33,219 nt of DNA from Clostridiales bacterium (GCA_012841165.1 DUVF01000009.1:1-33219); one strand, 5' to 3'; shown: positions 8,401-16,170, counted from the stretch's first letter. The notes: a model not told the origin generated them from the sequence alone. Numbers and translations are program-made.

Positions 8401-9033
8401 GGGATTGAGCGCATTGTCGCGGAATCGCTTGACCGCTTCTTTATTCAATAGCTTATCGAAATCTTCATAGTCGATCACTTCGATCTTCTGAACTTCGTGA
8501 GAGGTTCGGAAACCGTCGAAGAAATGCAGGAAGGGCACCCGGCTTTCTATCGACGCCAGATGCGCGATACCGCCGAGATCCATCACTTCCTGAACGGAGC
8601 AGGAAGCCAGCATGGCAAAGCCGGTCTGGCGGGTTGCCATTACGTCCGACTGATCACCGAAAATGCACAGCGCGTGAGTCGCTAATGTCCGGGCTGTTAC
8701 ATGGAACACTCCCGGCAAAAGCTCACCGGCTATTTTATACATGTTGGGGATCATCAAAAGCAAGCCCTGTGAGGCTGTATAGGTAGTTGTCAGGGCGCCG
8801 GCAGCCAAAGAACCGTGTACTGCTCCGGCGGCGCCGGCCTCCGACTGCAGCTCAACCACCCGAACCTTTTGTCCAAACAAATTCTTTCGACCATAAGCTG
8901 CCCATTCGTCAACGATCTCAGCCATCGGGGAAGACGGCGTGATGGGATAAATCGCGGCCACGTCCGTAAACGCATACGATACGTGGGCGGCCGCGGTGTT
9001 GCCGTCCATGGTTTTCATTTTACCTTGTTTCAT
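5494..9033 (-). CDS. nifJ: Pyruvate:ferredoxin (flavodoxin) oxidoreductase, single-chain
   Basis: Converts pyruvate and CoA to acetyl-CoA and CO2 while reducing ferredoxin; the central enzyme of anaerobic pyruvate use. The product has 1179 residues, the normal length of the fused homodimeric enzyme. Order: the N-terminal pyruvate-binding region with YPITPSSPMAE at about 30; the gamma and CoA-binding parts; two ferredoxin-type clusters at about 689 (CIQCNQCSFVCP) and 745 (CLGCGNCVDVCP); a cysteine pair for the third cluster in GACAGCGETPY; and the thiamine-diphosphate motif GGDGWAYDIGYGG at about 965 ending in EVYSNTGGQ. The ATG at 9031-9033 is preceded by AAGGAG (9043-9048 on the plus strand). 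It is transcribed alone, with its own terminator at 5383-5418. No truncation or frameshift is seen. Confidence 0.97.
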   Translation of the reverse strand: MKQGKMKTMDGNTAAAHVSYAFTDVAAIYPITPSSPMAEIVDEWAAYGRKNLFGQKVRVVELQSEAGAAGAVHGSLAAGALTTTYTASQGLLLMIPNMYKIAGELLPGVFHVTARTLATHALCIFGDQSDVMATRQTGFAMLASCSVQEVMDLGGIAHLASIESRVPFLHFFDGFRTSHEVQKIEVIDYEDFDKLLNKEAVKRFRDNALNPERPVIRGTAQNPDIFFQAREASTPFYDKVPAIVANYMEKISRLTGRSYHPFDYYGDPEAERVVIAMGSVCETAEEAVDYLIKKGEKVGLVKVRLYRPFAPEYLRAVMPKSVKRIAVLDRTKEPGAPGDPLYLDIRSMYFNQKDAPEIYGGRYGLGSKDTTPSQLYAVYENLAQAEPKDKFTIGINDDVNNSSLSVNRLIHSESESTIRCMFWGLGSDGTVGANKSAIKIIGDKTDLYAQGYFAYDSKKSGGVTISHLRFGKDRIRSTYLIDEADFVACHNQAYVYQYDMLKVLKKGGTFLLNCLWSPEELDRKLPAAMKRYIAEKNIRLYTIDATSIAEEVGLGNRINMVMQSAFFALAKVIPLEDAISYLKEAVEDSYGKKGGKIVDMNNAAIDRGATGFTEVAVPESWATVVAEDEKQLEAPEFIEQVLVPMNRQEGESLPVSTFVGREDGTFPSGTSAYEKRGVAVHVPEWLIDNCIQCNQCSFVCPHASIRPVLLSAEEKAAAPEGFETLKASGKGFEDLHYRMQVSPFDCLGCGNCVDVCPAKEKALVMRSLQSQMDQAENWIYGQSVRPRDKVMAKTSVKGSQFAKPYLEFSGACAGCGETPYIKLVTQLFGDRMMICNATGCSSIWGASAPCMPYCTDFDGRGPSWVNSLFEDNAEFGLGMVVANRQIRERIRGSMERLLEIGVTDELAGAFRNWIAGMNDGDISRAVSDAIIAALDKAGAMSGEAADLIKNIREHQDYLVKRSVWALGGDGWAYDIGYGGLDHVVASGEDINILVFDTEVYSNTGGQSSKATPTAAIAKFAASGKRTKKKDLGMMAMSYGNVYVAQVGMGADKNQLMKAIIEAEKFNGPSLIISYAPCINHGLKKGMGRTQENIKEAVAAGYWHLYRYNPMLKEEGKNPFTLDSKPPTASYREFLLDQVRYASLLSEFPDQAEELFAKAEKDARERYESYRRMADYQPEK

Positions 9034-9359
9034 ACCCTTTCACTCCTTACCCACTTCTATATACCATTGCTATATTTAACAGTTCTTTGAGGCGTCAGAT
9101 CTTTAAGACGTCACTATCTGTATTTTAGCGATAATTTACTATGTTATAGTATTTTAATTTTAAAATCAATAGGTCCGCCGGCAAATCTGCCCGCTTGTCA
9201 ATAATAGAAATTTTCTGATTAGTCTAATGTGCTAAATAATCACAAATCTCACCGACCGGTTGTTTTTTAGCGGGTTGTTTTCAGCCATACTGCCAAGTAT
9301 TTTTTACTATACTTTGAACCGGCTTTCCTATATGATGTTGACGAAAGGAAGACAAAGCT
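9034..9359. other. Divergent intergenic region between nifJ and the AI-2E permease gene
   Basis: 326 bases without a gene. It is AT-rich in the middle, with the 10-base palindrome ATTTTAAAAT at 9157-9166 and direct repeats of CGTCA in the segment 9094-9114. It must carry the promoters of both flanking genes. The best plus-strand candidate is TTGTTT (9275-9280), a 17-base spacer, and TATTTT (9298-9303). The best minus-strand candidate is TTGATT (9169-9164) with TATAAC (9148-9143), but its spacer is only 15 bases. Neither is strong, and I see no riboswitch or small gene. Confidence 0.35.
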
Positions 9360-10823
9360 ATGCCTAATTTCAAGCAGTGGCTGACAGACCGGCGCTATCT
9401 CAAAATTTCGCTCTATATAGTGCTTACTGTTGGTTTACTATATATCCTTTTTTTCAGTATTAAAAACATCGATGTGGTGATGGGAACATTTTTTGGCAGT
9501 TTGAGCAAGATTCTGACGGCCTTGTCCCCTCTCTTTATCGGCCTGTTTATTGCCTACCTGCTCAATCCCATCGTTGAATGGATAGACCGTCATCTGATGA
9601 CCCGCTTTCTGCCGGACCGGCCGGCTCGGCCCCGGCGCGCCGCCAGGCGCGCTAAGAACCGCCGCCTGATCAGCGTCCTGTTGACTGTCATACTGGTTGT
9701 CGTCCTGCTGGTGCTGCTGATTTACGCCTTTGCCTTCCTCATTGTCGGCCGCCTGGCCTTTGACAGCCTGTCCATCATGCTAACCAAGATCACCGAATAC
9801 TTTCTCCAATACAAGGACATCTTCGATGAGCTGGTCAGGAAAATGTCCAACAGCGGCCTTGAGGAGAAAGCGCAGGAGATTGCGACCATTGCAGCCAAAT
9901 GGATATCCGAACATGTCAATGCGACTTCCGTGTTCCGCTACATCGGAAACTTCGGCAGCAGCCTCCTGGGCATATTACTTGGCCTGGTCGTCGCGATTTA
10001 TCTGCTCAAAGACAAAACGCTGTTTCTCAATCTATGGGAAAAAACCCTGCGCACCCTCTTCAAACCCAAAACCTGCGGTCAGATCAAATCTGTGCTCGAC
10101 GATATCAATACCGTCTTTTCCAAGTTTCTCCGCGGCCAGCTGCTCGATGCGCTGATCATCGCCATCCTGTCCTCAATCGCGCTGACAATGGTTGGTCTCC
10201 GCTTTTCAGTTCTGATCGGTTGCTTCGCCGGCCTGACCAACATCATCCCCTATTTCGGCCCCATCATCGGCGCCGTTCCGGCAGCGCTGGTCGGATTGCT
10301 GGACGGCGGGATAGGCAAAGCGATTGCGGCCGTCGTTGTTTTATTCGTATTGCAGCAAATCGACGCCAATCTTATATACCCCAAGGTAGTCGGCCAAACG
10401 ACAGGCCTGCACCCGGTGGCCATTCTCATTGCCGTTTCCTTTGGCGGATATTTCTGGGGGCTGATCGGCATGGTGCTGGCAGTACCCTTTGCTTCCTGCC
10501 TTAAATTATTCGGTATGCGCCTGGTCAAAAGCCGACAGATCGTCACACCCTTGCCTGAAGAAGGCCGGCCAAAACAAAATAGAACAAACCGATCCGCCGA
10601 AGATCCTCCCGATCCGAAAGCATACGGCAGCAAAAAATCTGCCGAGACAGATCTGATCGCTCAGGAACTCGAATTAGAAGCCGAACGTTTAAGAATAGAA
10701 AACGAAAGACAAGCTGCTCAAGATTTTGCGTTTGAACAGTCTATCGCTGAATCCTTAATGGAAGAAGCCGCTTTCCGAGCCGCCGATGAAGAATACTACA
10801 GCGATAGCGACGATCTGCGATAA
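9360..10823 (+). CDS. AI-2E family (UPF0118/TqsA-like) membrane permease
   Basis: A 487-residue integral membrane protein. Hydrophobic segments lie at about residues 15-35, 53-70, 100-132, 200-222 and 262-375 (several helices). The stretches LSPLFIGLFIAYLLNPIV, GNFGSSLLGILLGLVVAIYLL, LTNIIPYFGPIIGAVPA and QQIDANLIYPKVVGQ are typical of the family, in which the last is a signature. Family members act as exporters, for example of AI-2 in some species or as Na+/H+ antiporters in others; the substrate here is unknown. After about residue 395 comes a hydrophilic tail of roughly 90 residues, Lys/Arg-rich and then Glu/Ala-rich, ending in SDDLR, with likely helical or coiled-coil character. It is a single gene, with an AAAGGAA site before the ATG, ending five bases from the convergent OTC gene. 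Confidence 0.88.
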   Translation: MPNFKQWLTDRRYLKISLYIVLTVGLLYILFFSIKNIDVVMGTFFGSLSKILTALSPLFIGLFIAYLLNPIVEWIDRHLMTRFLPDRPARPRRAARRAKNRRLISVLLTVILVVVLLVLLIYAFAFLIVGRLAFDSLSIMLTKITEYFLQYKDIFDELVRKMSNSGLEEKAQEIATIAAKWISEHVNATSVFRYIGNFGSSLLGILLGLVVAIYLLKDKTLFLNLWEKTLRTLFKPKTCGQIKSVLDDINTVFSKFLRGQLLDALIIAILSSIALTMVGLRFSVLIGCFAGLTNIIPYFGPIIGAVPAALVGLLDGGIGKAIAAVVVLFVLQQIDANLIYPKVVGQTTGLHPVAILIAVSFGGYFWGLIGMVLAVPFASCLKLFGMRLVKSRQIVTPLPEEGRPKQNRTNRSAEDPPDPKAYGSKKSAETDLIAQELELEAERLRIENERQAAQDFAFEQSIAESLMEEAAFRAADEEYYSDSDDLR

Positions 10824-10828
10824 ATCGG

Positions 10829-11815
10829 CTATAACGTAGCCAGCAATACCGCCTTGATCGTATGCATCCGGTTTTCCGCTTCATCGAACACCACCGAATG
10901 CCGGCTGCGGAAGACCTCGTCCGTCACCTCACGAATATCCAAACCCTTTTCCTTCCAAGCCGCGGCCACACGGGTGTCAAAATCGTGGAAGGATGGCAGA
11001 CAGTGCAGGAAGAGTACTTCCGGGTTTTTCGTCATTTGAATCATATCCATATTCACCCGGTAGGGTGTCAGCATTTTCACCCGCTCAGGAAATTGCTCCT
11101 CTTCACCCATCGAAGCCCAGACATCCGTGTACAGGACATCGGCTCCCAGCAGGCAGTCCGGTTTAGCCGAAACTTCTATCATACCGCCGGTCTCCTCTGC
11201 CACCGATCTGGCATCGGCCATAATCTTTTCATCCGGCATCAGAGTCTCGGGGCCGAAAGCAACATAATGCATCCCCATTTTGGCGCAACCGTACATCCAG
11301 GCGTAGCTCATATTGTTGTGAATATCGCCGCAAAACACGACTTTGACCCTGTTCAAGGGCTTATGGCAATGCTCTTCTATGGTCATCAGATCGGCTAAGA
11401 TCTGCGTCGGATGGTCAACATTGGTCAGGCCGTTCCACACCGGCACGCCGGAAAACTCTGCCAGTTCTTCCACTACTTTCTGATCGTAGCCGCGATATTC
11501 GATACCGTCATAATAACGGCCCAGCACACGGGCGGTATCTTCCAGCGATTCTTTCTTGCCCATTTGTGAACTTGCCGAATCTAAGAAAGTGACATGAGCG
11601 CCTTCCTCAAGACAAGCGATCTCAAAAGCGCAACGAGTACGGGTGGACGATTTTTCAAATAGCAGCACGATGTTTTTATGTTTCAACGCCTCATTAAAGA
11701 TGCCGGCCCGGCGCTTTGATTTCAAATCATGAGCCAGATCTAATAAATAGCGGATCTCCGCCGGAGTAAAATCCATCAGCGTCAAGAAACTTCTGCCCTT
11801 CAAATTTACTGCCAT
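10829..11815 (-). CDS. argF: Ornithine carbamoyltransferase
   Basis: Transfers the carbamoyl group between carbamoyl phosphate and ornithine (citrulline formation, or the reverse phosphorolysis). The product has 328 residues. Motifs: the carbamoyl-phosphate site SSTRTR at about 57-62, the HPTQ stretch in NVDHPTQILADL, the ornithine loop DVWASMGEE (SMG loop, which argues for ornithine rather than putrescine as substrate), and FLHCLPSFHD near residue 270. It is divergent from carbamate kinase, 200 bases away, which points to a catabolic (ArcB-like) role making ATP from citrulline. No arginine deiminase or other arginine biosynthesis gene is visible, so argF versus arcB cannot be decided. A ribosome binding site AGGGTGA precedes the ATG. 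Confidence 0.95.
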   Translation of the reverse strand: MAVNLKGRSFLTLMDFTPAEIRYLLDLAHDLKSKRRAGIFNEALKHKNIVLLFEKSSTRTRCAFEIACLEEGAHVTFLDSASSQMGKKESLEDTARVLGRYYDGIEYRGYDQKVVEELAEFSGVPVWNGLTNVDHPTQILADLMTIEEHCHKPLNRVKVVFCGDIHNNMSYAWMYGCAKMGMHYVAFGPETLMPDEKIMADARSVAEETGGMIEVSAKPDCLLGADVLYTDVWASMGEEEQFPERVKMLTPYRVNMDMIQMTKNPEVLFLHCLPSFHDFDTRVAAAWKEKGLDIREVTDEVFRSRHSVVFDEAENRMHTIKAVLLATL

Positions 11816-11852
11816 TTTTGCTTCACCCTTTCCTGGCCGGACCGAGGCCGGT

Positions 11853-11882
11853 TTGTCTGTTATTCATTATCTCAAATATAAT
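11853..11882 (+). promoter_or_regulatory. Candidate promoter of carbamate kinase
   Basis: TTGTCT at 11853-11858, an 18-base spacer, and TATAAT at 11877-11882. This gives a leader of about 125 bases before the ATG at 12016. A minus-strand candidate for argF (TTGTTT at 11904-11899 and TTATAT at 11881-11876, spacer 17) overlaps it, so the two divergent genes may compete for polymerase. Confidence 0.4.
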
Positions 11883-12015
11883 ACTATAATCTACTCAAAA
11901 ACAAAAGTCGGAAGTTGATATTTTGATTGCAGAAGATAGGGTTTTGGTTGTAGTATATTGTGACGGAAAAATGAAAACCGCAAGACTGCTTATGTAAAAC
12001 GGAGGATGCATATTC

Positions 12016-12966
12016 ATGGAAAAAACAAAGATCATCGTAGCCCTGGGCGGCAACGCGCTGGAAGAAGCCGGCAGTCCCGCTACCGCTGAAGCACAGCTGG
12101 CTGTCGTCAAAAAAACCTGCACCTATCTAGCCGAATTAGCCTCTCACGACTATGAGATGGCGATCGTCCACGGCAACGGCCCGCAGGTCGGCCGCATCCT
12201 CCTGGCCTCTGAAACAGCCAGGGAAGTGACCCCGCCCCTGCCCTTTGATGTCTGCGGCGCTATGACACAGGGCTACATTGGCTATCATATTCAGCAATCG
12301 CTCAAAGAAGCCCTGGCAAGAGTTGGCAAGGGCCATACTCCGGTGGTCACTTTGGTGACGCAGATGGTGGTTGAAAAAGACGACCCCGGCTTTCTCAACC
12401 CGTCCAAGCCGATCGGCCCCTTCTACACGGAAGCCGAAGCACAGGTTCTGATGGCAGAGCGCGGCTTCACCATGAAAGAAGATGCCGGCCGGGGCTGGCG
12501 CCGCGTGGTGGCCTCACCCATCCCCAAAGAGATAGCTGAGATTGACAGCATCCTTAAATTGTGGGGCTCCACCATCTGCATCGCCTGCGGCGGCGGCGGG
12601 ATACCGGTCATCCGCCAGGCGAATAATGAACTCTCCGGTGTCGCGGCTGTCATCGACAAGGATTTTGCGGCAGCCCTACTTGCTAAACAGGTCGATGCCG
12701 ACATACTAATCATCCTGACCGAAGTCGAAAATGTCGCGCTGAATTTCAATACACCCGAAGAACAACCGCTGCGCCACATAACGGTCGCCGAAGCCGAGCG
12801 CTATATCGCCGAAGGCCACTTCGCCGCCGGTTCAATGCTGCCAAAAGTAAAAGCCGCGGTTCAGTTCGCCCGCGTCAGCCCCGCAAAAAAAGCCATTATC
12901 ACTTCATTATATAAAGGAACGGAAGCGCTGGCAGGCCAGACCGGCACTCTGATCACTCTGGAGTGA
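12016..12966 (+). CDS. arcC: Carbamate kinase
   Basis: Catalyses carbamoyl phosphate + ADP to carbamate (then NH3 and CO2) + ATP. The product has 316 residues, normal for the family (amino-acid kinase fold). Motifs: IIVALGGNALEEAG at the N-terminus, VHGNGPQVG at about 49-57, TLVTQMVVEKDDPGF, ACGGGGIPVI at about 194-203, AAVIDKDFAAALLA, and ILTEVENVALNF. GGAGG at 12001-12005 lies 10 bases before the ATG. Together with the divergent ornithine carbamoyltransferase it forms the ATP-yielding half of the arginine deiminase pathway. Monocistronic as far as can be seen, because a separate promoter for mreB follows. Confidence 0.96.
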   Translation: MEKTKIIVALGGNALEEAGSPATAEAQLAVVKKTCTYLAELASHDYEMAIVHGNGPQVGRILLASETAREVTPPLPFDVCGAMTQGYIGYHIQQSLKEALARVGKGHTPVVTLVTQMVVEKDDPGFLNPSKPIGPFYTEAEAQVLMAERGFTMKEDAGRGWRRVVASPIPKEIAEIDSILKLWGSTICIACGGGGIPVIRQANNELSGVAAVIDKDFAAALLAKQVDADILIILTEVENVALNFNTPEEQPLRHITVAEAERYIAEGHFAAGSMLPKVKAAVQFARVSPAKKAIITSLYKGTEALAGQTGTLITLE

Positions 12967-12987
12967 GCAGAAGATGGGAAAAAGCGT

Positions 12988-13016
12988 TTGTGTTTTAAGA
13001 TACCACCTTATATAAT
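12988..13016 (+). promoter_or_regulatory. Predicted promoter of the mreB operon
   Basis: TTGTGT at 12988-12993, a 17-base spacer, and a perfect TATAAT at 13011-13016, just after the arcC stop. The predicted transcription start at about 13022 coincides with the beginning of a hairpin. Confidence 0.6.
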
Positions 13017-13020
13017 AGTA

Positions 13021-13045
13021 GAGCGGATGCCTTGGGCGCCCGCTC
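13021..13045 (+). promoter_or_regulatory. GC-rich hairpin at the predicted 5' end of the mreB transcript
   Basis: GAGCGG (13021-13026) pairs with CCGCTC (13040-13045), with an inner GCC/GGC pair of arms around a three-base loop. No T-run follows, so it is not a good terminator for arcC. Lying at the expected first bases of the mRNA, it may act as a 5' stability hairpin; this is inference. Confidence 0.4.
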
Positions 13046-13096
13046 TCATCATTTACAACGAACAATCGATTCACATATATAAAAGGAGTGATCAGC

Positions 13097-14119
13097 TTGG
13101 CTTTCGTAGAAGAAGTTGGCATTGACCTCGGTACTGCCAACGTCCTGGTTTACATAAAAGGAAAAGGAGTTATCCTGGAGGAACCCTCCGTTGTAGCCAT
13201 CAACAAAGATACCGATGAAATAGTTGCGGTGGGTGAAGAAGCCCGCCAGATGCTCGGCCGGACCCCGGCCAACATCGTCGCTGTCCGACCGCTGCGCGAC
13301 GGCGTTATCTCCGATTATGACGTCACAGAGCGAATGCTTAAATATTTTATCCGCCGCACCTGCGGCAGCAGCGGTTTCTTTAAGCCTAAAATCATGGTCT
13401 GCGTCCCTTCCAGCGTCACCGAAGTAGAAAAACGGGCCGTCAAAGAAGCCGCTATCCAAGCGGGCGGCAAATCCGTCTATATGATGGAAGAACCGGTCGC
13501 GGCGGCTATCGGCGCCGGCTTAGACATCACCCGGCCGAACGGCATCATGATCATCGACATCGGCGGCGGCACTACCGATGTGGCAGTAATCGCCTTAGGC
13601 GGCATCGTCACCTCCAACTCGGTCAAAGTAGCCGGTGACAAATTCGATGAAGCTATTGTCAAATACATGCGTAAAGAACATAAACTCTACATCGGCGAGC
13701 GGACGGCCGAAGAAATTAAGACGACTCTTGGCACTGCCTATCCGCGCGAACAGGTGGTGGTGCAGGAATGCCGCGGCCGTGATCTGGTAACCGGTCTGCC
13801 CAAGTCAATCGAAATTACTTCTAAGCAGATGATGGAAGCGCTCGAAGAACCGCTGCAGATCATCTGCGAAACCGTTCACGGAGTGCTGGAGCGGACGCCG
13901 CCCGAACTGGCTGCCGACATCGCCAATTCCGGCATTGTCATGACCGGCGGAGGCGCCCTGCTGCACGGCATCGACCGGCGCATAGCCGACCGCACCGGCA
14001 TGTCGGTGACGATCGCCGAAGATCCCAAATCCTGCGTCGCTATTGGCACCGGCAAGGCTCTCAATTCTATCGAGATGCTGGAAAAGAACCGCATCAGCCG
14101 TCGCAAAGACTCTATCTAA
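13097..14119 (+). CDS. mreB: Rod-shape actin homologue MreB/Mbl (TTG start)
   Basis: Bacterial actin that forms membrane-bound filaments and guides lateral cell-wall synthesis. 340 residues from TTG at 13097. This start is preferred over the in-frame GTG at 13088, because the GTG lies in the AAGGAG (13083-13088) that serves the TTG at 8-base spacing. Actin-fold motifs: VGIDLGTANVLVY at about 7-19 (phosphate-1), MIIDIGGGTTDVAVI at about 150-165 (phosphate-2), and GIVMTGGGALLHGID near residue 280 (adenosine). The usual partners mreC and mreD are not adjacent, so this could be Mbl or an MreBH-type paralogue rather than the main MreB. Its stop codon TAA shares its last base with the ATG of the next gene, implying translational coupling. 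Confidence 0.93.
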   Translation: MAFVEEVGIDLGTANVLVYIKGKGVILEEPSVVAINKDTDEIVAVGEEARQMLGRTPANIVAVRPLRDGVISDYDVTERMLKYFIRRTCGSSGFFKPKIMVCVPSSVTEVEKRAVKEAAIQAGGKSVYMMEEPVAAAIGAGLDITRPNGIMIIDIGGGTTDVAVIALGGIVTSNSVKVAGDKFDEAIVKYMRKEHKLYIGERTAEEIKTTLGTAYPREQVVVQECRGRDLVTGLPKSIEITSKQMMEALEEPLQIICETVHGVLERTPPELAADIANSGIVMTGGGALLHGIDRRIADRTGMSVTIAEDPKSCVAIGTGKALNSIEMLEKNRISRRKDSI

Positions 14120-15288
14120 TGGCTAAGCTGGAATTAATTGCCACCGCCACCTTTGGCCTTGAGGCAGTCGTCCGCCGCGAAGTCGAGGCTCTGGGCGGTA
14201 AAATCCTACGCGGTGAAGACGGCAAGGTGACCTATCTGGGCGATGAACAGCTCCTCGCCCGCTCAAATCTGTGGCTGCGGTCAGCCGACCGCGTCCTCCT
14301 GAAGATGGGTGAATTTACAGCGCTCAGCTTTGAAGAACTCTATCAACAAACACGCGCCCTGCCGTGGGAAGAGTGGATCCCTCCCGACGGCAATTTTCCA
14401 GTCAACGGAAATTCAGTTAAATCCAAGCTGTTCAGCATTTCCGACTGCCAGGCCATCATAAAAAAGGCTGTCGTCGACCGCCTGCAGGAGACCTACCCGA
14501 TTGATCGTTTCGCTGAAAGCGGAGCGCTGTTTCCAATCCGCTTCACCCTGCTTAAAGATCGCGTTACTCTAACGTTAGATAGTTCGGGCACCGGTTTGCA
14601 TAAACGCGGTTACCGGACGCAGGACGTCGCGGCGCCGATCAAAGAAACGCTGGCCGCCGCCCTGGTCAGCCTGTCCTTTTGGAAGCCGGACCGGCTGCTG
14701 GTCGATCCCTTCTGTGGCTCCGGCACCATCGCTATTGAAGCAGCGCTGATAGGCTGCAACATAGCGCCCGGCCTGAACCGGCGCTTCGCCTGTCAGGATT
14801 GGCCGGCCATTCCGGAAAAAGTCTGGCAAACCGAAAAAAAAGCCGCCTATGCGGCAATCAGGCAAAGCAATCTGGCCATTAAAGGCTACGATATCGATCC
14901 CCGGGCAGTCCGGGTCGCTCAGGCAAACGCTGAAGCAGCCGGCGTCGATGACACTATTGAATTTGCCGTCCAACCTGTTAATCAGCTGACTGCCGAACAG
15001 CCATCCGGTATTATAGTAAGCAACCCGCCCTACGGCGAAAGAATTGGTGACAAAGGCCAAATCGACCAGATCTATCGGAATCTGAACCGGTTTATATCAG
15101 AAAACCCGGATTGGTCACTGTTCATGGTCACCGCCGACAAGGACTTTGAAAAAAACTTTAGGCCAACGCCGGCCGATCGCCGACGCAAACTCTACAATGG
15201 CCGGATTGAGATCTGCTATTATCAATACCACGGCAAAAAACCTAATAAGGATACTGAACATGGAAAAGAAAATACTATCCCCTCCTGA
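14119..15288 (+). CDS. rlmL: THUMP-domain class I SAM-dependent RNA methyltransferase (RlmL/YpsC-like)
   Basis: Predicted guanine-N2 methyltransferase of 23S rRNA (position 2445 in E. coli numbering, by family). 389 residues: an N-terminal ferredoxin-like plus THUMP region at about 1-165, then a Rossmann methyltransferase. Motifs: TGLHKRGYR at the domain junction, the SAM loop DPFCGSGTIAIEAAL at about 196-210, the acidic GYDIDPRAV, and the catalytic NPPYGERIG at about 302-310. This corresponds to the RlmL half of E. coli RlmKL; no RlmK domain is present. It starts on the overlapping TAATG with the mreB stop, and its end overlaps the next gene by 29 bases, so all three are one transcript. The exact target is inferred from the family. 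Confidence 0.9.
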   Translation: MAKLELIATATFGLEAVVRREVEALGGKILRGEDGKVTYLGDEQLLARSNLWLRSADRVLLKMGEFTALSFEELYQQTRALPWEEWIPPDGNFPVNGNSVKSKLFSISDCQAIIKKAVVDRLQETYPIDRFAESGALFPIRFTLLKDRVTLTLDSSGTGLHKRGYRTQDVAAPIKETLAAALVSLSFWKPDRLLVDPFCGSGTIAIEAALIGCNIAPGLNRRFACQDWPAIPEKVWQTEKKAAYAAIRQSNLAIKGYDIDPRAVRVAQANAEAAGVDDTIEFAVQPVNQLTAEQPSGIIVSNPPYGERIGDKGQIDQIYRNLNRFISENPDWSLFMVTADKDFEKNFRPTPADRRRKLYNGRIEICYYQYHGKKPNKDTEHGKENTIPS

Positions 15289-16099
15289 AATACCGGAATA
15301 TGCTGCCGATATTGCCTGCGCCAAATGCGGGCAAAAAGCATCGCGGCTGATCGTCCTGAGCATTCTGGCCGGCGCTTTTATCGCCCTTGCCGCCCAGGCT
15401 TCCAACATGGCGGCTTTCAACCTGCTCGCCCTGCCGGAGAGCTATGGGCTGGGCCGGGTCCTGGCCGGAGCGGTTTTTTCGGTCGGCCTGATGCTTGTCA
15501 TTCTGGCCGGGGGCGAACTCTTCACCGGCAATACTCTGATGGTCACCGCCGCCTTTGAACGGCGCATCCATGTCGGGCAGATCCTGCGCAACTGGGCCTT
15601 CGTCTACCCAGGCAACCTAATAGGTTCGCTGCTGATCGCCGGCATGATAGTCCATTCCGGTCTCTTGAATAACGGCGACGGCATGCTGGGCGCGGTCACT
15701 CTGAAAATTGCCGTTTACAAAGTTTCTCTAGATTTCATGGCTGCTCTTTTCCTGGGCATCCTCTGCAACTGGCTGGTTTGTCTGGCTGTCTGGCTAAGCT
15801 ACGCGGCAACCACCATGGCGGGCAAGATCCTCGCCATCTTTTTTCCCATCTGGCTCTTCGTCACCTCAGGTTTCGAGCACAGCATCGCCAATATGTATTA
15901 CATACCGGCCGGGCTGCTCATAAAAAACAACCCGGCCTTCGTAGAAGCGGCCGGGCTGACCCAGACGGCTTTGGCAAAGCTCAGCTGGGAGTCGTTCTTT
16001 CTTAACAATCTGTTGCCGGTGACCATCGGCAACATCATCGGCGGCAGCCTGATGGTGGGCTTCGCCTACTGGTACGCCTACCGGCGCGCCTCTAAATAA
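15260..16099 (+). CDS. focA: Formate/nitrite transporter (FocA-type channel)
   Basis: Pentameric membrane channel for formate or a similar small anion. 279 residues from the ATG at 15260, which has AAGG nine bases upstream; a longer in-frame reading from 15146 would lie inside the RNA methyltransferase gene and adds nothing family-like. Six hydrophobic segments are visible (about 30-50, 66-90, 108-132, 150-180, 186-206, 246-270). Family hallmarks: GGELFTGNT, LCNWLVCLAVW, and SGFEHSIANMY with the central pore histidine. The first 25 residues carry a CAKC pair, which is unusual enough to note. The gene converges on formate-tetrahydrofolate ligase 71 bases away, which supports formate as the substrate, though nitrite or hydrosulfide cannot be excluded. 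Confidence 0.92.
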   Translation: MEKKILSPPEIPEYAADIACAKCGQKASRLIVLSILAGAFIALAAQASNMAAFNLLALPESYGLGRVLAGAVFSVGLMLVILAGGELFTGNTLMVTAAFERRIHVGQILRNWAFVYPGNLIGSLLIAGMIVHSGLLNNGDGMLGAVTLKIAVYKVSLDFMAALFLGILCNWLVCLAVWLSYAATTMAGKILAIFFPIWLFVTSGFEHSIANMYYIPAGLLIKNNPAFVEAAGLTQTALAKLSWESFFLNNLLPVTIGNIIGGSLMVGFAYWYAYRRASK

Positions 16100-16170
16100 G
16101 CGGTCAGACGGAGCTTAAACCAGCCGCCGCGAAACAATTCTTGCAAAACGGTTCCTGCAAAACAACGTTC

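Noticed and set aside
11860..11868. Possible ARG box (arginine repressor half-site) in the argF/arcC gap
   Set aside because: Only a partial half-site (ATGAATAA-like on the minus strand) is present, with no second half; too short to claim.
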